Source: an uncultured Chloroflexus sp.
GTDB lineage: Bacteria > Chloroflexota > Chloroflexia > Chloroflexales > Chloroflexaceae
DNA length: 64,000 nucleotides
Assembly: GCF_937951745.1 (NCBI RefSeq)
Contig: NZ_CALFBQ010000005.1
Location: 30,409 to 94,408, forward strand
Direction of reading: 5' to 3'
Shown here: positions 42,763-51,971 of the stretch, piece by piece
Position numbering within the stretch: the stretch's first letter is position 1
Layout: each line of letters starts with the position of its first letter
Translations under genes and position numbers: made by a program
The notes under the pieces: model-generated
Told to the model about the DNA's origin: nothing
What the model saw: the letters and a program-made list of their open reading frames with translations, nothing else
The model's database searches: none

Positions 42763-44733
42763 ATGGAGTATGTTGACACCCTGCTTACTGGCGGCACCGT
42801 TGTAACGATGGATGAAGCGTGGCGCATCTTTACTGAAGGCGCCGTGGCGATTCGCGATGGCGTAATCGTGGCAGTAGGGCCGAGTGCTGAGCTTACTGCG
42901 CGCTACACTGCCAAAGAAACGATTGATTGTCACGATTGCGCGATTATTCCCGGCCTGATCAACGGTCATGCCCATGTGCCGATGAGTCTCTTGCGCGGGT
43001 TAGTGGCCGACCAGCAGCTCGATGTTTGGCTGTTTGGCTATATGTTTCCGGTCGAAAGCCAGTTTGTCGATCCCGAATTCAGCTATATCGGCACGCTGCT
43101 CAGTTGCGCCGAGATGATCCGCGGCGGTACGACAACCTTCGTTGATATGTACTATTTTGAAGAAGAGGTGGCGCGCGCTGCCGATGAAGCCGGGATGCGA
43201 GCAATCTGCGGGCAGACGGTGATGCGTTTGCCGACACCCGACGCCGATTCGTTCGATGCTGGCATCGAGCGAGCGCGCCGGTTTATGGCTGAATGGCGCG
43301 GCCATCCGCGGATTATCGCCACGGTGGCGCCCCATGCGCCGTACACTTGCACCGACGACATCTATCGCCAAGCTGCTGCGCTCTGCGCAGAGTTTGGCGC
43401 GCCGCTGATCACGCACTTGTCTGAGACGGCACGTGAGGTGGAAGAGAGCATCCGTGACCGCGAAGTGACGCCGATTCGCTACGCCAAGCGGGTCGGCGCG
43501 TTCGATGTGCCCTGTATCGCTGCCCACTGCGTCCATGCCACCGAAGACGACATGCGGCTCTTACGTGAAGCCCGTGCTGGCGCAGTCCCCTGCCCGACCA
43601 GCAACCTCAAGCTAGCCAGCGGTGTGGCACCCTTCCGCCGGATGATCGAGACCGGGGTGCGGGTAGGGCTAGGCACCGATGGCCCGGCCAGCAACGACGA
43701 TCAAGATATGTTCACCGAGATTCAGTTGGCAGCGCTGTTGCCAAAAGGCTTAAGCGGCGACCCGACGGCGGTACCGGCCCGCGAAGCCTTTGCGCTGGCG
43801 ACCTGCTGGGGCGCGCGCGCCATCCACCTCGATCACCTGATCGGCTCGCTGGCCGTGGGTAAACGGGCCGACATCGTCGTGGTCGAGCTGCGCCGCTTGC
43901 ACAGCGCGCCGCGTTACACTTACGCTGCCGACGCAATCTATTCGCACCTTGTCTATAGCAGCCGGGCCGCCGATGTGCGTGATGTGCTGGTTGACGGCAA
44001 ACTCCTGCTGCGCAATCGGCACTTGCAGACGCTCGATGAAGAGGCAATCATTGCCCACGCGCAGGCGATTGCCGCTCGCATCAACGAGTTTCTCGCCACC
44101 CGTGAGCGCAATCTGCTAGCCAAGATTCTGGCGCTGGGAGGTGTGCAACAGGCCGAGATTTTCGAGATTCAGGTCAAGGCCCGCCTGCAACCGGCTGATG
44201 TCGAACGGGTGCTGGCCCTCTTGCGCAATCCGGCCATCACCATCACTAAGACTAGTGAACGCACCCAGTACGACACCTATTTCATCTTCGCCAACGGCGA
44301 ACGGATCCGCATTCGCGAAGATCACCGCACCGATCCGGGCGCGCGCCCGCAACCAAAGTATACGCTCACGCTGATGGCTGAAGCGCGCCGAGTCGATCAT
44401 CCCAAGGCGATGATGCTCTCGCGGGCGCGCTACACTGCTCCCGCCGACTATACCGTGCGCTTCTACCGCGAATACTTCCAACCTGACCGGATCGAGGAGA
44501 TCGAAAAACGGCGGCGGCGCTGGCGCATTCTCTACCAAGACCACGATTTTGCGATCAACCTCGATACACTGGCTGGCCAGCCCGATCCCGGCCCCTTCCT
44601 CGAAATTAAGAGCCGGACGTGGAGCCGGCGCGATGCCGAGCGACGCGCCGAGTTGATCAGCGAATTGCTCGAATTGGTCGGTATCACCGATGAGGCGCTG
44701 GTGTTGCAAGAGTATGTGGAGCTGGCGGCATGA
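42763..44733 (+). CDS. Amidohydrolase (MTA/SAH deaminase-like) fused to a CYTH-like domain
   Basis: Residues 1 to about 445 form a TIM-barrel amidohydrolase of the methylthioadenosine/S-adenosylhomocysteine deaminase type: IIPGLINGHAHVPM (metal His69 and His71), VAPHAPYTC, LITHLSETAREV (metal His), CIAAHCVHATEDD and LGTDGPASNDDQD (metal Asp). Residues 465-656 look like a CYTH (triphosphate tunnel) domain: FEIQVKARL (variant of the ExExK signature with Gln for the second Glu), DTYFIFANGERIRIRED, KYTLTLMAE, EIEKRRRRWRILYQ and GPFLEIKSRTW. Normal deaminases end near residue 440. The start at 42763 has GAGGAGG upstream. The stop overlaps the coaE start (ATGA). Confidence 0.85.
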   Translation: MEYVDTLLTGGTVVTMDEAWRIFTEGAVAIRDGVIVAVGPSAELTARYTAKETIDCHDCAIIPGLINGHAHVPMSLLRGLVADQQLDVWLFGYMFPVESQFVDPEFSYIGTLLSCAEMIRGGTTTFVDMYYFEEEVARAADEAGMRAICGQTVMRLPTPDADSFDAGIERARRFMAEWRGHPRIIATVAPHAPYTCTDDIYRQAAALCAEFGAPLITHLSETAREVEESIRDREVTPIRYAKRVGAFDVPCIAAHCVHATEDDMRLLREARAGAVPCPTSNLKLASGVAPFRRMIETGVRVGLGTDGPASNDDQDMFTEIQLAALLPKGLSGDPTAVPAREAFALATCWGARAIHLDHLIGSLAVGKRADIVVVELRRLHSAPRYTYAADAIYSHLVYSSRAADVRDVLVDGKLLLRNRHLQTLDEEAIIAHAQAIAARINEFLATRERNLLAKILALGGVQQAEIFEIQVKARLQPADVERVLALLRNPAITITKTSERTQYDTYFIFANGERIRIREDHRTDPGARPQPKYTLTLMAEARRVDHPKAMMLSRARYTAPADYTVRFYREYFQPDRIEEIEKRRRRWRILYQDHDFAINLDTLAGQPDPGPFLEIKSRTWSRRDAERRAELISELLELVGITDEALVLQEYVELAA

Positions 44734-45386
44734 AACATCCCGGTATCTACTTGATCGGGCTGACCGGCGGCATTGCTTGTGGCAAGAGCACGGTGCTGGC
44801 GATGCTCGCGGCGCTGGGTGCGCGCACGATTGACGCTGATCGCGTCACCCATCGGCTGCAACAGCCGGGTACGCCGGTTTATCAGGCGATTGTGAACGCA
44901 TTCGGCCCGCAAATCGTGACAACCCCCGGCGGCCCTATCGACCGGCGCAAACTTGGCGCGATCGTCTTCAACGATCCGGCGGCGCTCAAACGGCTCGAAG
45001 CGATCGTCCATCCGGCAGTGCGGGCCGAGATCCGCCAGTTTCTCGACGAAGTGGCCAGTGCGGGCAAATATGCCACCCGTCTGCGTCCGGTGGAGCGACC
45101 GATTGTGGTGATTGACGCGATCAAGCTGATCGAGTCGGGGTGGGCCGACGAGTGCGATCAGGTGTGGGTAGTGACGTGCCCGCCCGAACAACAGATTGAG
45201 CGGTTGATGACGACACGGGGCATGTCGCTGGCCGAAGCCCAAGCCCGCGTGGCGGCCCAGCCGCCGCAAGAGAGCCGGTTTAGCCGGGCGCACGTGATTA
45301 TCGACAACGGCGGTTCGCAAGCGCAGACGCGGGCACAGGTCGAAGCGGCGTGGCAACGGGCGCTGATTGCCAGTCACGGCGCATAG
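44730..45386 (+). CDS. coaE: Dephospho-CoA kinase
   Basis: The 218-residue kinase carries out the last step of coenzyme A synthesis. It has the P-loop GLTGGIACGKST (about residues 10-21), the DADRVTH segment, and the VIDAIKLIESGW and WVVTCPPEQQIERLM blocks. The usual PLLFE motif is replaced by IKLIESG, a variant. The start codon overlaps the preceding stop in ATGA, so translation is coupled to the amidohydrolase-CYTH gene. It overlaps the convergent penicillin-binding protein gene by 13 bp. Confidence 0.93.
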   Translation: MKHPGIYLIGLTGGIACGKSTVLAMLAALGARTIDADRVTHRLQQPGTPVYQAIVNAFGPQIVTTPGGPIDRRKLGAIVFNDPAALKRLEAIVHPAVRAEIRQFLDEVASAGKYATRLRPVERPIVVIDAIKLIESGWADECDQVWVVTCPPEQQIERLMTTRGMSLAEAQARVAAQPPQESRFSRAHVIIDNGGSQAQTRAQVEAAWQRALIASHGA

Positions 45387-47878
45387 CGAATCCGGCGCCG
45401 CTCTTCGATCACGCCGCCGTCAGCCATGGTCACCCGCAAGCGAATCGTGTAATCACCCGCCGGCCAATTGCTGGCCTTCCACACCCCCAACAAGCCATCC
45501 TCGACCGGCTGGTTGCTCTGGCCGAACACCTGCCAGATGGTCGGATCAGTTCCTTGGCCGATGTCAAGAATGAACGGGCCGCGCGCGGTGCCCTTGACAA
45601 AGAGCAAGGTGTTGGTGACGACACTGCTCTCGGCGAGATCGAGCAGGGCCATCGCGCGATCTGGCTCGCGTGGCGGCGGGCAATACTCGGTAGGCGCGGC
45701 GCGGCCATTGTACTTCGCCCATTCAGCCATCTCGGTCGGGTAAAGTGGAAAGGTCATCGTCCGCACCTCTTCCGGCGGCGTGTAGGGTGCGGCTAGACAC
45801 GAACCATCGCCGCCAACGCGATACGTTTGGTATGTAATCGCGCTCACTGGCCCGCTACCAACCACAAAGCGTTCGCTAATCACCTGCGGGCAATTAGGAA
45901 CCGGCGGCCCCCCCGTCTCAACGCAGACCGGCAACTCAACGATTCCCTCGGGTGGGGTGAAGGGTTGGGCCGGACGGTTGGCATGGTAGCGCAACATCAA
46001 TTCGCGCCAAATGAGGCCGGCTCCATTCGCGCCAGCGACTTCGGCCATCGGGCGGCTATCGTTATTACCGACCCAGACGCCGATGACCACCGCATCGGAA
46101 TAGCCAACCGCCCACGAATCGCGGTAATCATTGCTGGTGCCGGTCTTTACCGCTGCCGGAATATTGGGCAGCTCCATCACATTGTTGCGCCCGAACACCA
46201 GCCACCGGGCAGCGTTATCACTGAGGATGTCAGTAATGAGAAAGGCGATCTGCTCGCTCTGCGGGCCGAGCAACGGCTTGCCGCGCTGGGGTTGCCACGA
46301 CTCGAGCATCTCGCCGCGACTATTAGTGACGCGCAAGATCGCCACTGGTCGCACCTGCCTGCCGCCGGCGCGCAAGCCGGCATACGCGCCAGTCAATTCG
46401 AGTAGCCGCACCTCGTTGCTACCCAATGCCATTGCTAAGCCATAGCGGTTGGGGTCGGTAAACGTCGTAATGCCAAACTCACTCATCAGATTGACGAAGT
46501 TCTCAACCCCGACAAACTCCAGCGCCTTTACCGCCGGAATATTGAGCGAATTGGCCAGTGCCAAACGCAGCCGCACCGACCCCCGAAAACGGCCATCGTA
46601 ATTGCGCGGCTGGTAAATCACGCCATTCTCTATCCAGCTTGATGGTACATCCCACAGAATAGTCGCCGGCGTCCATCCACGCTGCAACGCCGCAGCGTAG
46701 ACAAACGGCTTCAGCGCCGATCCGGGCTGGCGGGGCGCCATGGTCACGTTAACTTGACCATCAGGCCCGTTGAAATCAACACTCCCCACCATCGCCAAAA
46801 TCCGGCCATCAGGCGACAGCATCACCACGCCGGCGTTGCTGGCATCACGCGCGCGCAGCTCGGCAATCTTGGTGCGGACTACCTCCTCGGCTTGGGCCTG
46901 CCAGTTCGGATCGAGGGTGGTAATCACGCGCAACCCACCCCGGTTGACCATCTCCTCGCCGAACCGCTGCACCAATAAGTCATAGACATAAAAGGTAAAA
47001 TGCGGCGCTTGAATGGTCGTCATCGGCGGCACCAACCGGATCGGCTCCGCGAAGATCGAATCGGCTTCGGCAGCGCTGATAAAACCGGCGGCCACCATCT
47101 GGTTGAGTACAATGCGTTGGCGGGCGCGGGCTAGCGGCAAATTCTCGAACGGATTGTAGTTGGAGGGCGATTGGGGCAAGCCGGCCAACAACGTTGCCTC
47201 GCCGCGGGTCAATTGCCAGACATGCTTGCCGAAATATCGCTGCGCCGCCGCTTCCACCCCATACGCCTGTGCACCGTAGTAGACCTCATTAAGATAGAGC
47301 TTCAGAATTTGATCTTTGCTATACACCTGCCCAACCCGGATCGCCAAAATCGCCTCGCGGATCTTGCGTTCGATCGACTGCTGCTGCGCCTCTTCGGGGG
47401 TGAGCAATATGGTCCGCACCAACTGCATCGTGATCGTGCTTGCCCCAGAAACGGTCTGGCCGGCGGTGACGTTTTGCCAGAAAGCGCGCGCAATGCTAGG
47501 GAGATCCACGCCCGAATTGGTGTAAAAATTGGCATCTTCCACCGCCACTGTGGCGTCACGCAATAGCTTGGGGATGCGGTCGAGCGCCACCGGTACGCGC
47601 ACCCCGGGGCCAATCACTTCGTACAGCAGGGTAGTGCCGTCACGGGCGTAGATGCGGGTGTTTTCGAAACTGCGGTGTTGGTCGAGCAACTCAGGCGGCG
47701 GTAGATCGCGGCCGTAGTAAACGTAGAGTCCGATGATTGCAAACAGACCGAACACGATGAGTACAAGCATCCCAAACACAAATCGGTTCAACCAACGCCA
47801 TAATGCTGACGGGCGGCGTGATGACAATGCTGAGGAGCGATGAAACCGAGGTAATGGTGGGCGCGGGCGATTAGACAT
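45374..47878 (-). CDS. Class A penicillin-binding protein (glycosyltransferase/transpeptidase)
   Basis: The 834-residue bifunctional enzyme polymerises and cross-links peptidoglycan. A cytoplasmic tail and membrane helix (about 32-55) lead to a GT51 domain with catalytic Glu114 in VEDANFY and GASTITMQLVR, then a transpeptidase domain with SxxK (Ser387, Lys390), SxN (Ser444, Asn446) and KTG (578-580). The last 150 residues form an extra domain with PPEG and several cysteines. Start ATG at 47878 has a poor ribosome binding site, but longer frames add no conserved sequence. Confidence 0.95.
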   Translation of the reverse strand: MSNRPRPPLPRFHRSSALSSRRPSALWRWLNRFVFGMLVLIVFGLFAIIGLYVYYGRDLPPPELLDQHRSFENTRIYARDGTTLLYEVIGPGVRVPVALDRIPKLLRDATVAVEDANFYTNSGVDLPSIARAFWQNVTAGQTVSGASTITMQLVRTILLTPEEAQQQSIERKIREAILAIRVGQVYSKDQILKLYLNEVYYGAQAYGVEAAAQRYFGKHVWQLTRGEATLLAGLPQSPSNYNPFENLPLARARQRIVLNQMVAAGFISAAEADSIFAEPIRLVPPMTTIQAPHFTFYVYDLLVQRFGEEMVNRGGLRVITTLDPNWQAQAEEVVRTKIAELRARDASNAGVVMLSPDGRILAMVGSVDFNGPDGQVNVTMAPRQPGSALKPFVYAAALQRGWTPATILWDVPSSWIENGVIYQPRNYDGRFRGSVRLRLALANSLNIPAVKALEFVGVENFVNLMSEFGITTFTDPNRYGLAMALGSNEVRLLELTGAYAGLRAGGRQVRPVAILRVTNSRGEMLESWQPQRGKPLLGPQSEQIAFLITDILSDNAARWLVFGRNNVMELPNIPAAVKTGTSNDYRDSWAVGYSDAVVIGVWVGNNDSRPMAEVAGANGAGLIWRELMLRYHANRPAQPFTPPEGIVELPVCVETGGPPVPNCPQVISERFVVGSGPVSAITYQTYRVGGDGSCLAAPYTPPEEVRTMTFPLYPTEMAEWAKYNGRAAPTEYCPPPREPDRAMALLDLAESSVVTNTLLFVKGTARGPFILDIGQGTDPTIWQVFGQSNQPVEDGLLGVWKASNWPAGDYTIRLRVTMADGGVIEERRRIRYAP

Positions 47879-48585
47879 AGACGAGAACCATGCCAGACAC
47901 CAAAGATTTGGTCCAAATGTGTTATTTGTTATGAGTAATATAGCGCGTTTTAGCGCCGGATGAGTAGGGCAAAATTGTGATAAAACGGTTGGTATTTGTG
48001 GGGCAGCAATGGCGGCGATGATGGCGGTCGGATCTCCGCAGAGGCGCACGGTCGTGCGTCTCTGCGAGGCGAGGTGGGGTGCCGGGAATTTACTGATATC
48101 CGTATCTTACCGTTGACTGCGAAGTCGGTCGTGTTCCCGGCGGGCCGGATTGTTGCAAATGGATGTCATATTTCGTTGCTACGCTGCATCAGTGCGAATA
48201 ATTACGATTGTGGAATCGTCGGGGTTGCCAGACGGCGGTGCCGGGGGTTGACGGTATTCGTTAATGCGTTTGGTCGCAGCAGATTTGAAACCAGCCACGA
48301 GTGATGAATAGGTTGGCGGATGGAAGGAGAATTGCGGCGATTGCATGGTAAAGACCCACGGTCATGGTCTGTACAATCGCGTGGATGTGGTTTGGCATCG
48401 TGGTTCCACCACGGCGTGGGCTGATGGAATGCGGTACCTGTTTTGGTACCGAGGGTTCGTTTGCGCTGGCATCGTTGTGGTTCGATCAACAACGAGTCCT
48501 CTATCGATCAAACCGTTTGACCAGCGCAAAAGATGGAAGGTGGTTTTGGGCAATTTTGCAATTGACGAACATGATGTTAGCCCCC
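47879..48585. other. Long intergenic region with several hairpins
   Basis: These 707 bp lie between the penicillin-binding protein and hydrolase genes, both on the minus strand. Visible structures are a 30-bp hairpin at 48037, a CGTGG-TTCCA-CCACG stem at 48399-48413 and a CGGTACC-TGTTTT-GGTACCG stem at 48432-48451. Short frames on both strands lack ribosome binding sites and family resemblance. A non-coding RNA or a decayed gene cannot be excluded. Confidence 0.5.
48037..48066. repeat. Dispersed hairpin (CGCAGAGGCGCACG stem)
   Basis: A 14-bp stem with a two-base loop; the only mismatch is a G-T pair, stable in RNA. The stem matches the hairpin at 31875-31904 almost exactly (GCAGAGACGCAC), so both belong to one dispersed family. 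Confidence 0.6.
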
Positions 48586-49380
48586 TTACCCCATCTCTCT
48601 CATTGCTGCCACCACCGCTGGCCATGCTGCGCTATGCGGTGTCGTCAGCTCAAAATGGCCGCATTGCGGTAGAATGGTCAGATGCGCTGTATCGCCGGCT
48701 TGCCGGGCCGCAGTAACGAAGGCGGCGACATAGGCCGCCGGTACGATCGGATCGTCGCCGCCTACGAGGTGGTAGTGAGGTACGCCGAGCGGCAAGAGCA
48801 TGTGCGGCGACGCCTCGGCGTAGCGGTGCGGGTTGTGATCGACCAGTTCGGCGCAGGCTGGGCCGCAGGCGGTAGCAGTTACGCCTTGGGCGAGATCGGC
48901 GACGGCGGCAAGCGCAACCACGCCGTGGATCGGGAGCGGATTGGCGGTGGCGAGGGGACTGGTAGCCGGTAACGCAGGTCGTGCGGCTAGCCACAGTGCG
49001 AGGTGACCGCCTGCGGAATGGCCGACCGCAATCACCCGCGCAAGGTTCAAGGGGTAATCGTCGGCCAAAACTCGCAGATGGTCGAGGCCGGCAGCGACAT
49101 CGTGAAACGTCTGCGGCCAGCCACCGCCGTTGCCCAATCGACGGTACTCAATGCTCCACACAGCATATCCGATGGCACGCAGCGCGGCACACCATTCACC
49201 AAGTGGTGTAAGATCATACGCTGCTTGCCAACAACCACCGTGGATGAGCACTATCACTGGTGCTGGTTTCGGGCTATTTGGCAAATACAGATCGCCAAAC
49301 TGATCAGGATGGCTGCCGTAGGGGATACGTGCATCAGGCGGCACGGCAGGTTGGGCAAGGTAGTCGGTAACGGTAAGCAT
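48586..49380 (-). CDS. Alpha/beta hydrolase
   Basis: The 264-residue hydrolase has the oxyanion-hole segment VIVLIHGGCW, the nucleophile elbow VGHSAGGHLA, a likely acid in GGDDPIVPAAY and the histidine in PQCGHFEL. The HGGxW and GxSxGG pattern resembles BD-FAE and kynurenine formamidase-like esterases. It probably hydrolyses an ester or amide of a small metabolite. The ATG at 49380 was chosen because the domain starts soon after; the ribosome binding site is weak. Confidence 0.88.
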   Translation of the reverse strand: MLTVTDYLAQPAVPPDARIPYGSHPDQFGDLYLPNSPKPAPVIVLIHGGCWQAAYDLTPLGEWCAALRAIGYAVWSIEYRRLGNGGGWPQTFHDVAAGLDHLRVLADDYPLNLARVIAVGHSAGGHLALWLAARPALPATSPLATANPLPIHGVVALAAVADLAQGVTATACGPACAELVDHNPHRYAEASPHMLLPLGVPHYHLVGGDDPIVPAAYVAAFVTAARQAGDTAHLTILPQCGHFELTTPHSAAWPAVVAAMREMG

Positions 49381-49544
49381 AGTTGCTACGTCGTGAATAA
49401 CGCCACGATGCACAGGGTGTAAAGAAGCGAAAGGACTGGTAATAGAAAACGCAAATTTCTAAGGTTGTAACGTTCCAGACACGATGATTAGTTTGGTTAT
49501 CCAACGAGCTACAGTCACTGCCCCAAATCCCAGTGCAGCTTTGC

Positions 49545-49901
49545 TTACGAAAACTGTTCCAGAAAGCTGTCAAGCGAGCCGTTGTAGTAAACGTGTACCA
49601 CCTGATTAAAGGTAATCCGGCTCACCGCGTCCCACACCTCGTCGGGGTCGCTGCTGTAGGCGACGAGCATAGCTTGTTCGGGTCGCTCTTCATCTTCACC
49701 GGGCGGAATGACGAGCGCGAGCCATTGGTTGGGGTAGCGTTGTTCGATGAGTGCTACCGGTTGCACGTTGCCGCGCTCGACCATACCGGTGTAGGGGCAA
49801 CCGCAGCCGCAATCCGGCCCGCAACTGCTGTGGTCGCCGGTGCCGCAACGAGGGTTCGTGCCACCGTGAAGTGCGCTGGTGAGATTAATAACGACTGGCA
49901 T
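49545..49901 (-). CDS. Small protein with Cys-rich N-terminal motif
   Basis: The 118-residue protein has five cysteines in residues 19-35 arranged C-x7-C-x3-C-x-C-x-C, with one His, which could bind zinc or an iron-sulfur cluster. The rest has mixed alpha/beta character (VQPVALIEQRYPNQWLALVIPPGEDE) and no recognised family. The gene begins 18 bp after the serS stop on the same strand, and AAGGATG at that stop may be its ribosome binding site, so it is probably cotranscribed with serS. Confidence 0.65.
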   Translation of the reverse strand: MPVVINLTSALHGGTNPRCGTGDHSSCGPDCGCGCPYTGMVERGNVQPVALIEQRYPNQWLALVIPPGEDEERPEQAMLVAYSSDPDEVWDAVSRITFNQVVHVYYNGSLDSFLEQFS

Positions 49902-49919
49902 AGCGTCTTGCAGTCATCC

Positions 49920-51191
49920 TTACGGCCTGATTCGCTCCATGCCGCCCATGTACGGGCGCAGCACTTCGGGGATGACAATACTGCCGTCTTCCTGCTGGTA
50001 GTTTTCCATAATCGCGATAATCGTGCGCGGCAAGCCGAGGCCCGATCCGTTCAGGGTATGGAGGAACTCTGGCTTGGCGCCCGGCTCAGGGCGGTAGCGC
50101 AGATTGGCGCGGCGGGCTTGAAACGCCTCGACATTCGAGCATGAGCTGACCTCTAACCATTCACCCACTCCCGGTGCCCATACTTCGATGTCATAGGTCT
50201 TGGTTGAACTGAAGCCGAGATCACCGGTGCAGAGCAGTTTGGTGCGGAATGGCAAACCTAGGAGGCGAGCACACGCTTCGGCATCGCGCCGCAGCTTCTC
50301 GAGCGCCTGATAGCTCTCTTCGGGCTTGACGAACATGTACATCTCGACCTTATCGAACTGGTGGCCGCGCTTGATCCCGCGCACGTCACGCCCGGCGCTC
50401 AGCTGTTCCTTGCGGAAACAGGGTGTGTAGGCGGCGTGGTAAATTGGCAACTGGCTCGCTTCGAGAATCTCGTCGGCGTAGAGGCTGGTCAGCGGCACTT
50501 CTGCCGTCGGCACCAGCCACAAGCCCGACTCCTCGTCGCGGTAGAGATTGTCACGGAATTTAGGTAACTGACCAGAGGCCCACAATACCGACTCTTTGAC
50601 CACAAACGGCGTATACACCTCTTGGTAGCCTTGTTGCAGGTGGAGATCGAGCAGCCACTGGATGACGGCCCGTTGCAGGCGCGCGCCGGCTCCGCGCATA
50701 ACATAAAAGCGCGAACCGGCGAGCTTGACACCGCGCTCGAAGTCGAGGATGCCCAGCGCCTCACCCAGTTCCCAGTGCGGGCGAGCAGGGAAAGGCAACG
50801 GTCGCGCTTCACCCTCTTGATAGACGATCACGTTATCGTTTTCATCAACCCCATCGGGTACATCAGGGTGCGGCAGATTGCGGATTTCCAGCATTGCGGC
50901 CCGCTGTTGCTCTTCGACCTCGGCCAATTGACGATCGAGGGCAGCGATTTCATCACCCAATTGGCGCATCGCTTCGATCTTGGCCTGTCGCTCGGCAGCG
51001 TCGTTCATCGCACCGATCTGCTTCGAGACCGCATTGCGTTCAGCTTTGCGTGTCTCCACCTCGTAGATCAAGCGGCGACGCTGTTCGTCGAACGCGAGAA
51101 CCTGATCAACAAGAGCGCCATCGACGCCACAACGAGCTAATTGACGTTTCACTTCGTCGGGCTGCTCGCGGATGAGTTTCATGTCAAGCAT
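49920..51191 (-). CDS. serS: Seryl-tRNA synthetase
   Basis: The 423-residue class II synthetase attaches serine to tRNA-Ser. The N-terminal antiparallel coiled coil that binds the tRNA long arm spans about residues 30-100. Motif 2 is seen as [22 protein letters not shown], and motif 3 as [20 protein letters not shown]. Length is standard. The ATG at 51191 is 9 codons inside the longest frame and gives the canonical [14 protein letters not shown] start. A TGGTATAAT promoter lies about 56 bp upstream; no T-box leader is seen. Confidence 0.97.
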   Translation of the reverse strand: MLDMKLIREQPDEVKRQLARCGVDGALVDQVLAFDEQRRRLIYEVETRKAERNAVSKQIGAMNDAAERQAKIEAMRQLGDEIAALDRQLAEVEEQQRAAMLEIRNLPHPDVPDGVDENDNVIVYQEGEARPLPFPARPHWELGEALGILDFERGVKLAGSRFYVMRGAGARLQRAVIQWLLDLHLQQGYQEVYTPFVVKESVLWASGQLPKFRDNLYRDEESGLWLVPTAEVPLTSLYADEILEASQLPIYHAAYTPCFRKEQLSAGRDVRGIKRGHQFDKVEMYMFVKPEESYQALEKLRRDAEACARLLGLPFRTKLLCTGDLGFSSTKTYDIEVWAPGVGEWLEVSSCSNVEAFQARRANLRYRPEPGAKPEFLHTLNGSGLGLPRTIIAIMENYQQEDGSIVIPEVLRPYMGGMERIRP

Positions 51192-51246
51192 GGTTTTTTG
51201 CCGGTATGCAATGCGCACGTGCGCGGCGGTTGGTGCTGTCGTGGCA

Positions 51247-51255
51247 ATTATACCA
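51247..51255 (-). promoter_or_regulatory. Extended -10 promoter element of serS
   Basis: The minus strand reads TGGTATAAT, identical to the uvrB element, about 56 bp upstream of the serS ATG. A matching -35 box is not apparent. Confidence 0.6.
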
Positions 51256-51299
51256 CAGTGTAACCCGCTGTAGCCCTACGCCCCACCTCACCAATCCCG

Positions 51300-51794
51300 T
51301 TATACCCCAATCCGGCTATAGCGCCAATCAACCGGCTGGCCGTTGGTGTAAGGCATCACGCCGTGAAATGGGCGTGGGTCATGATCGAAGACGAGCGGCA
51401 GAAAGAAGCGGTCGCCGGGCCAGAGTGGCAAGTCCATGATGCGTACAAGTGGTACCCATTCGAGCGTTCCTTCAACATTCGCTGTTGGTGGTTCGCCACT
51501 GAAGCGGGTGATGAGGAAGATAAACGCAAACCAGTCTTCGCCGTTTTTACCAAACCCCGGCCAACTCACCGTACCGCGCAGCGTAAGTTCGAGGGCGGTA
51601 ATGCCAGCCTCTTCACGCAGTTCGCGCTGCATCCCGGCGACAATCTCTTCGTCACGTTCGAGTTTGCCGCCGAGCCCGTTATATTTGCCTAGGTGCTGAT
51701 CGCCGGCACGCGCGTTGCGATGTACCATCAGCACCGATTGACCGTCAGGTGAGAGGACGTAGCCAAGCGTAGCGAGAATTGGTGTATACGGCAT
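51300..51794 (-). CDS. Nudix hydrolase (MutT/8-oxo-dGTP type)
   Basis: The 164-residue enzyme carries a complete Nudix box (GGKLERDEEIVAGMQRELREEAGI; GX5EX7REUXEEXGU). The preceding HLGKYNGLGGK and the following WFAFIFLITRFSGE and EWVPLVRIMDLPLWPGDRFFLPLVF segments match the 8-oxo-dGTP diphosphatase subgroup, which cleans oxidised nucleotides. The ATG at 51794 has CGAGGTTAACG upstream. A second Nudix gene lies upstream on the same strand. Confidence 0.9.
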   Translation of the reverse strand: MPYTPILATLGYVLSPDGQSVLMVHRNARAGDQHLGKYNGLGGKLERDEEIVAGMQRELREEAGITALELTLRGTVSWPGFGKNGEDWFAFIFLITRFSGEPPTANVEGTLEWVPLVRIMDLPLWPGDRFFLPLVFDHDPRPFHGVMPYTNGQPVDWRYSRIGV

Positions 51795-51906
51795 CGTTAA
51801 CCTCGATAGCAAGTGAATACGAAGACGCAACGTTATTCACATGCAAAAGCGCGATAAAGATTTGTGTGAGGGTTGTTTCCTCACCGCACATGTACCCCCC
51901 ACCCCG

Positions 51907-51940
51907 CAAAACCTCTGCGCCCTTTGCGTTTCGAGCGCTG
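51907..51940. repeat. Dispersed repeat, AACGCAAAGGGCGCAGAGG family
   Basis: CCTCTGCGCCCTTTGCGTTTCGAG lies in the gap between the two Nudix genes. It is a single arm, in the orientation of the right arms at 26528 and 40668. Confidence 0.55.
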
Positions 51941-51971
51941 CGGAGCCAGACAGTCGTCCGGCTCTACTGCG

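Noticed and set aside
42322..42975. 217-codon minus-strand frame overlapping the amidohydrolase start
   Set aside because: It is antisense to a well-supported gene and its promoter region, has no ribosome binding site, and its product shows no domain or coherent composition.
48345..48716. Possible small gene or transposase remnant in the hairpin-rich gap
   Set aside because: Two overlapping plus-strand frames are open, but neither has a ribosome binding site or residues typical of a transposase, and both run into the hydrolase gene on the other strand.
51192..51299. T-box leader upstream of serS
   Set aside because: The gap is only about 100 bp, with the promoter about 56 bp before the start, too short for a T-box, and the conserved T-box sequence is absent.
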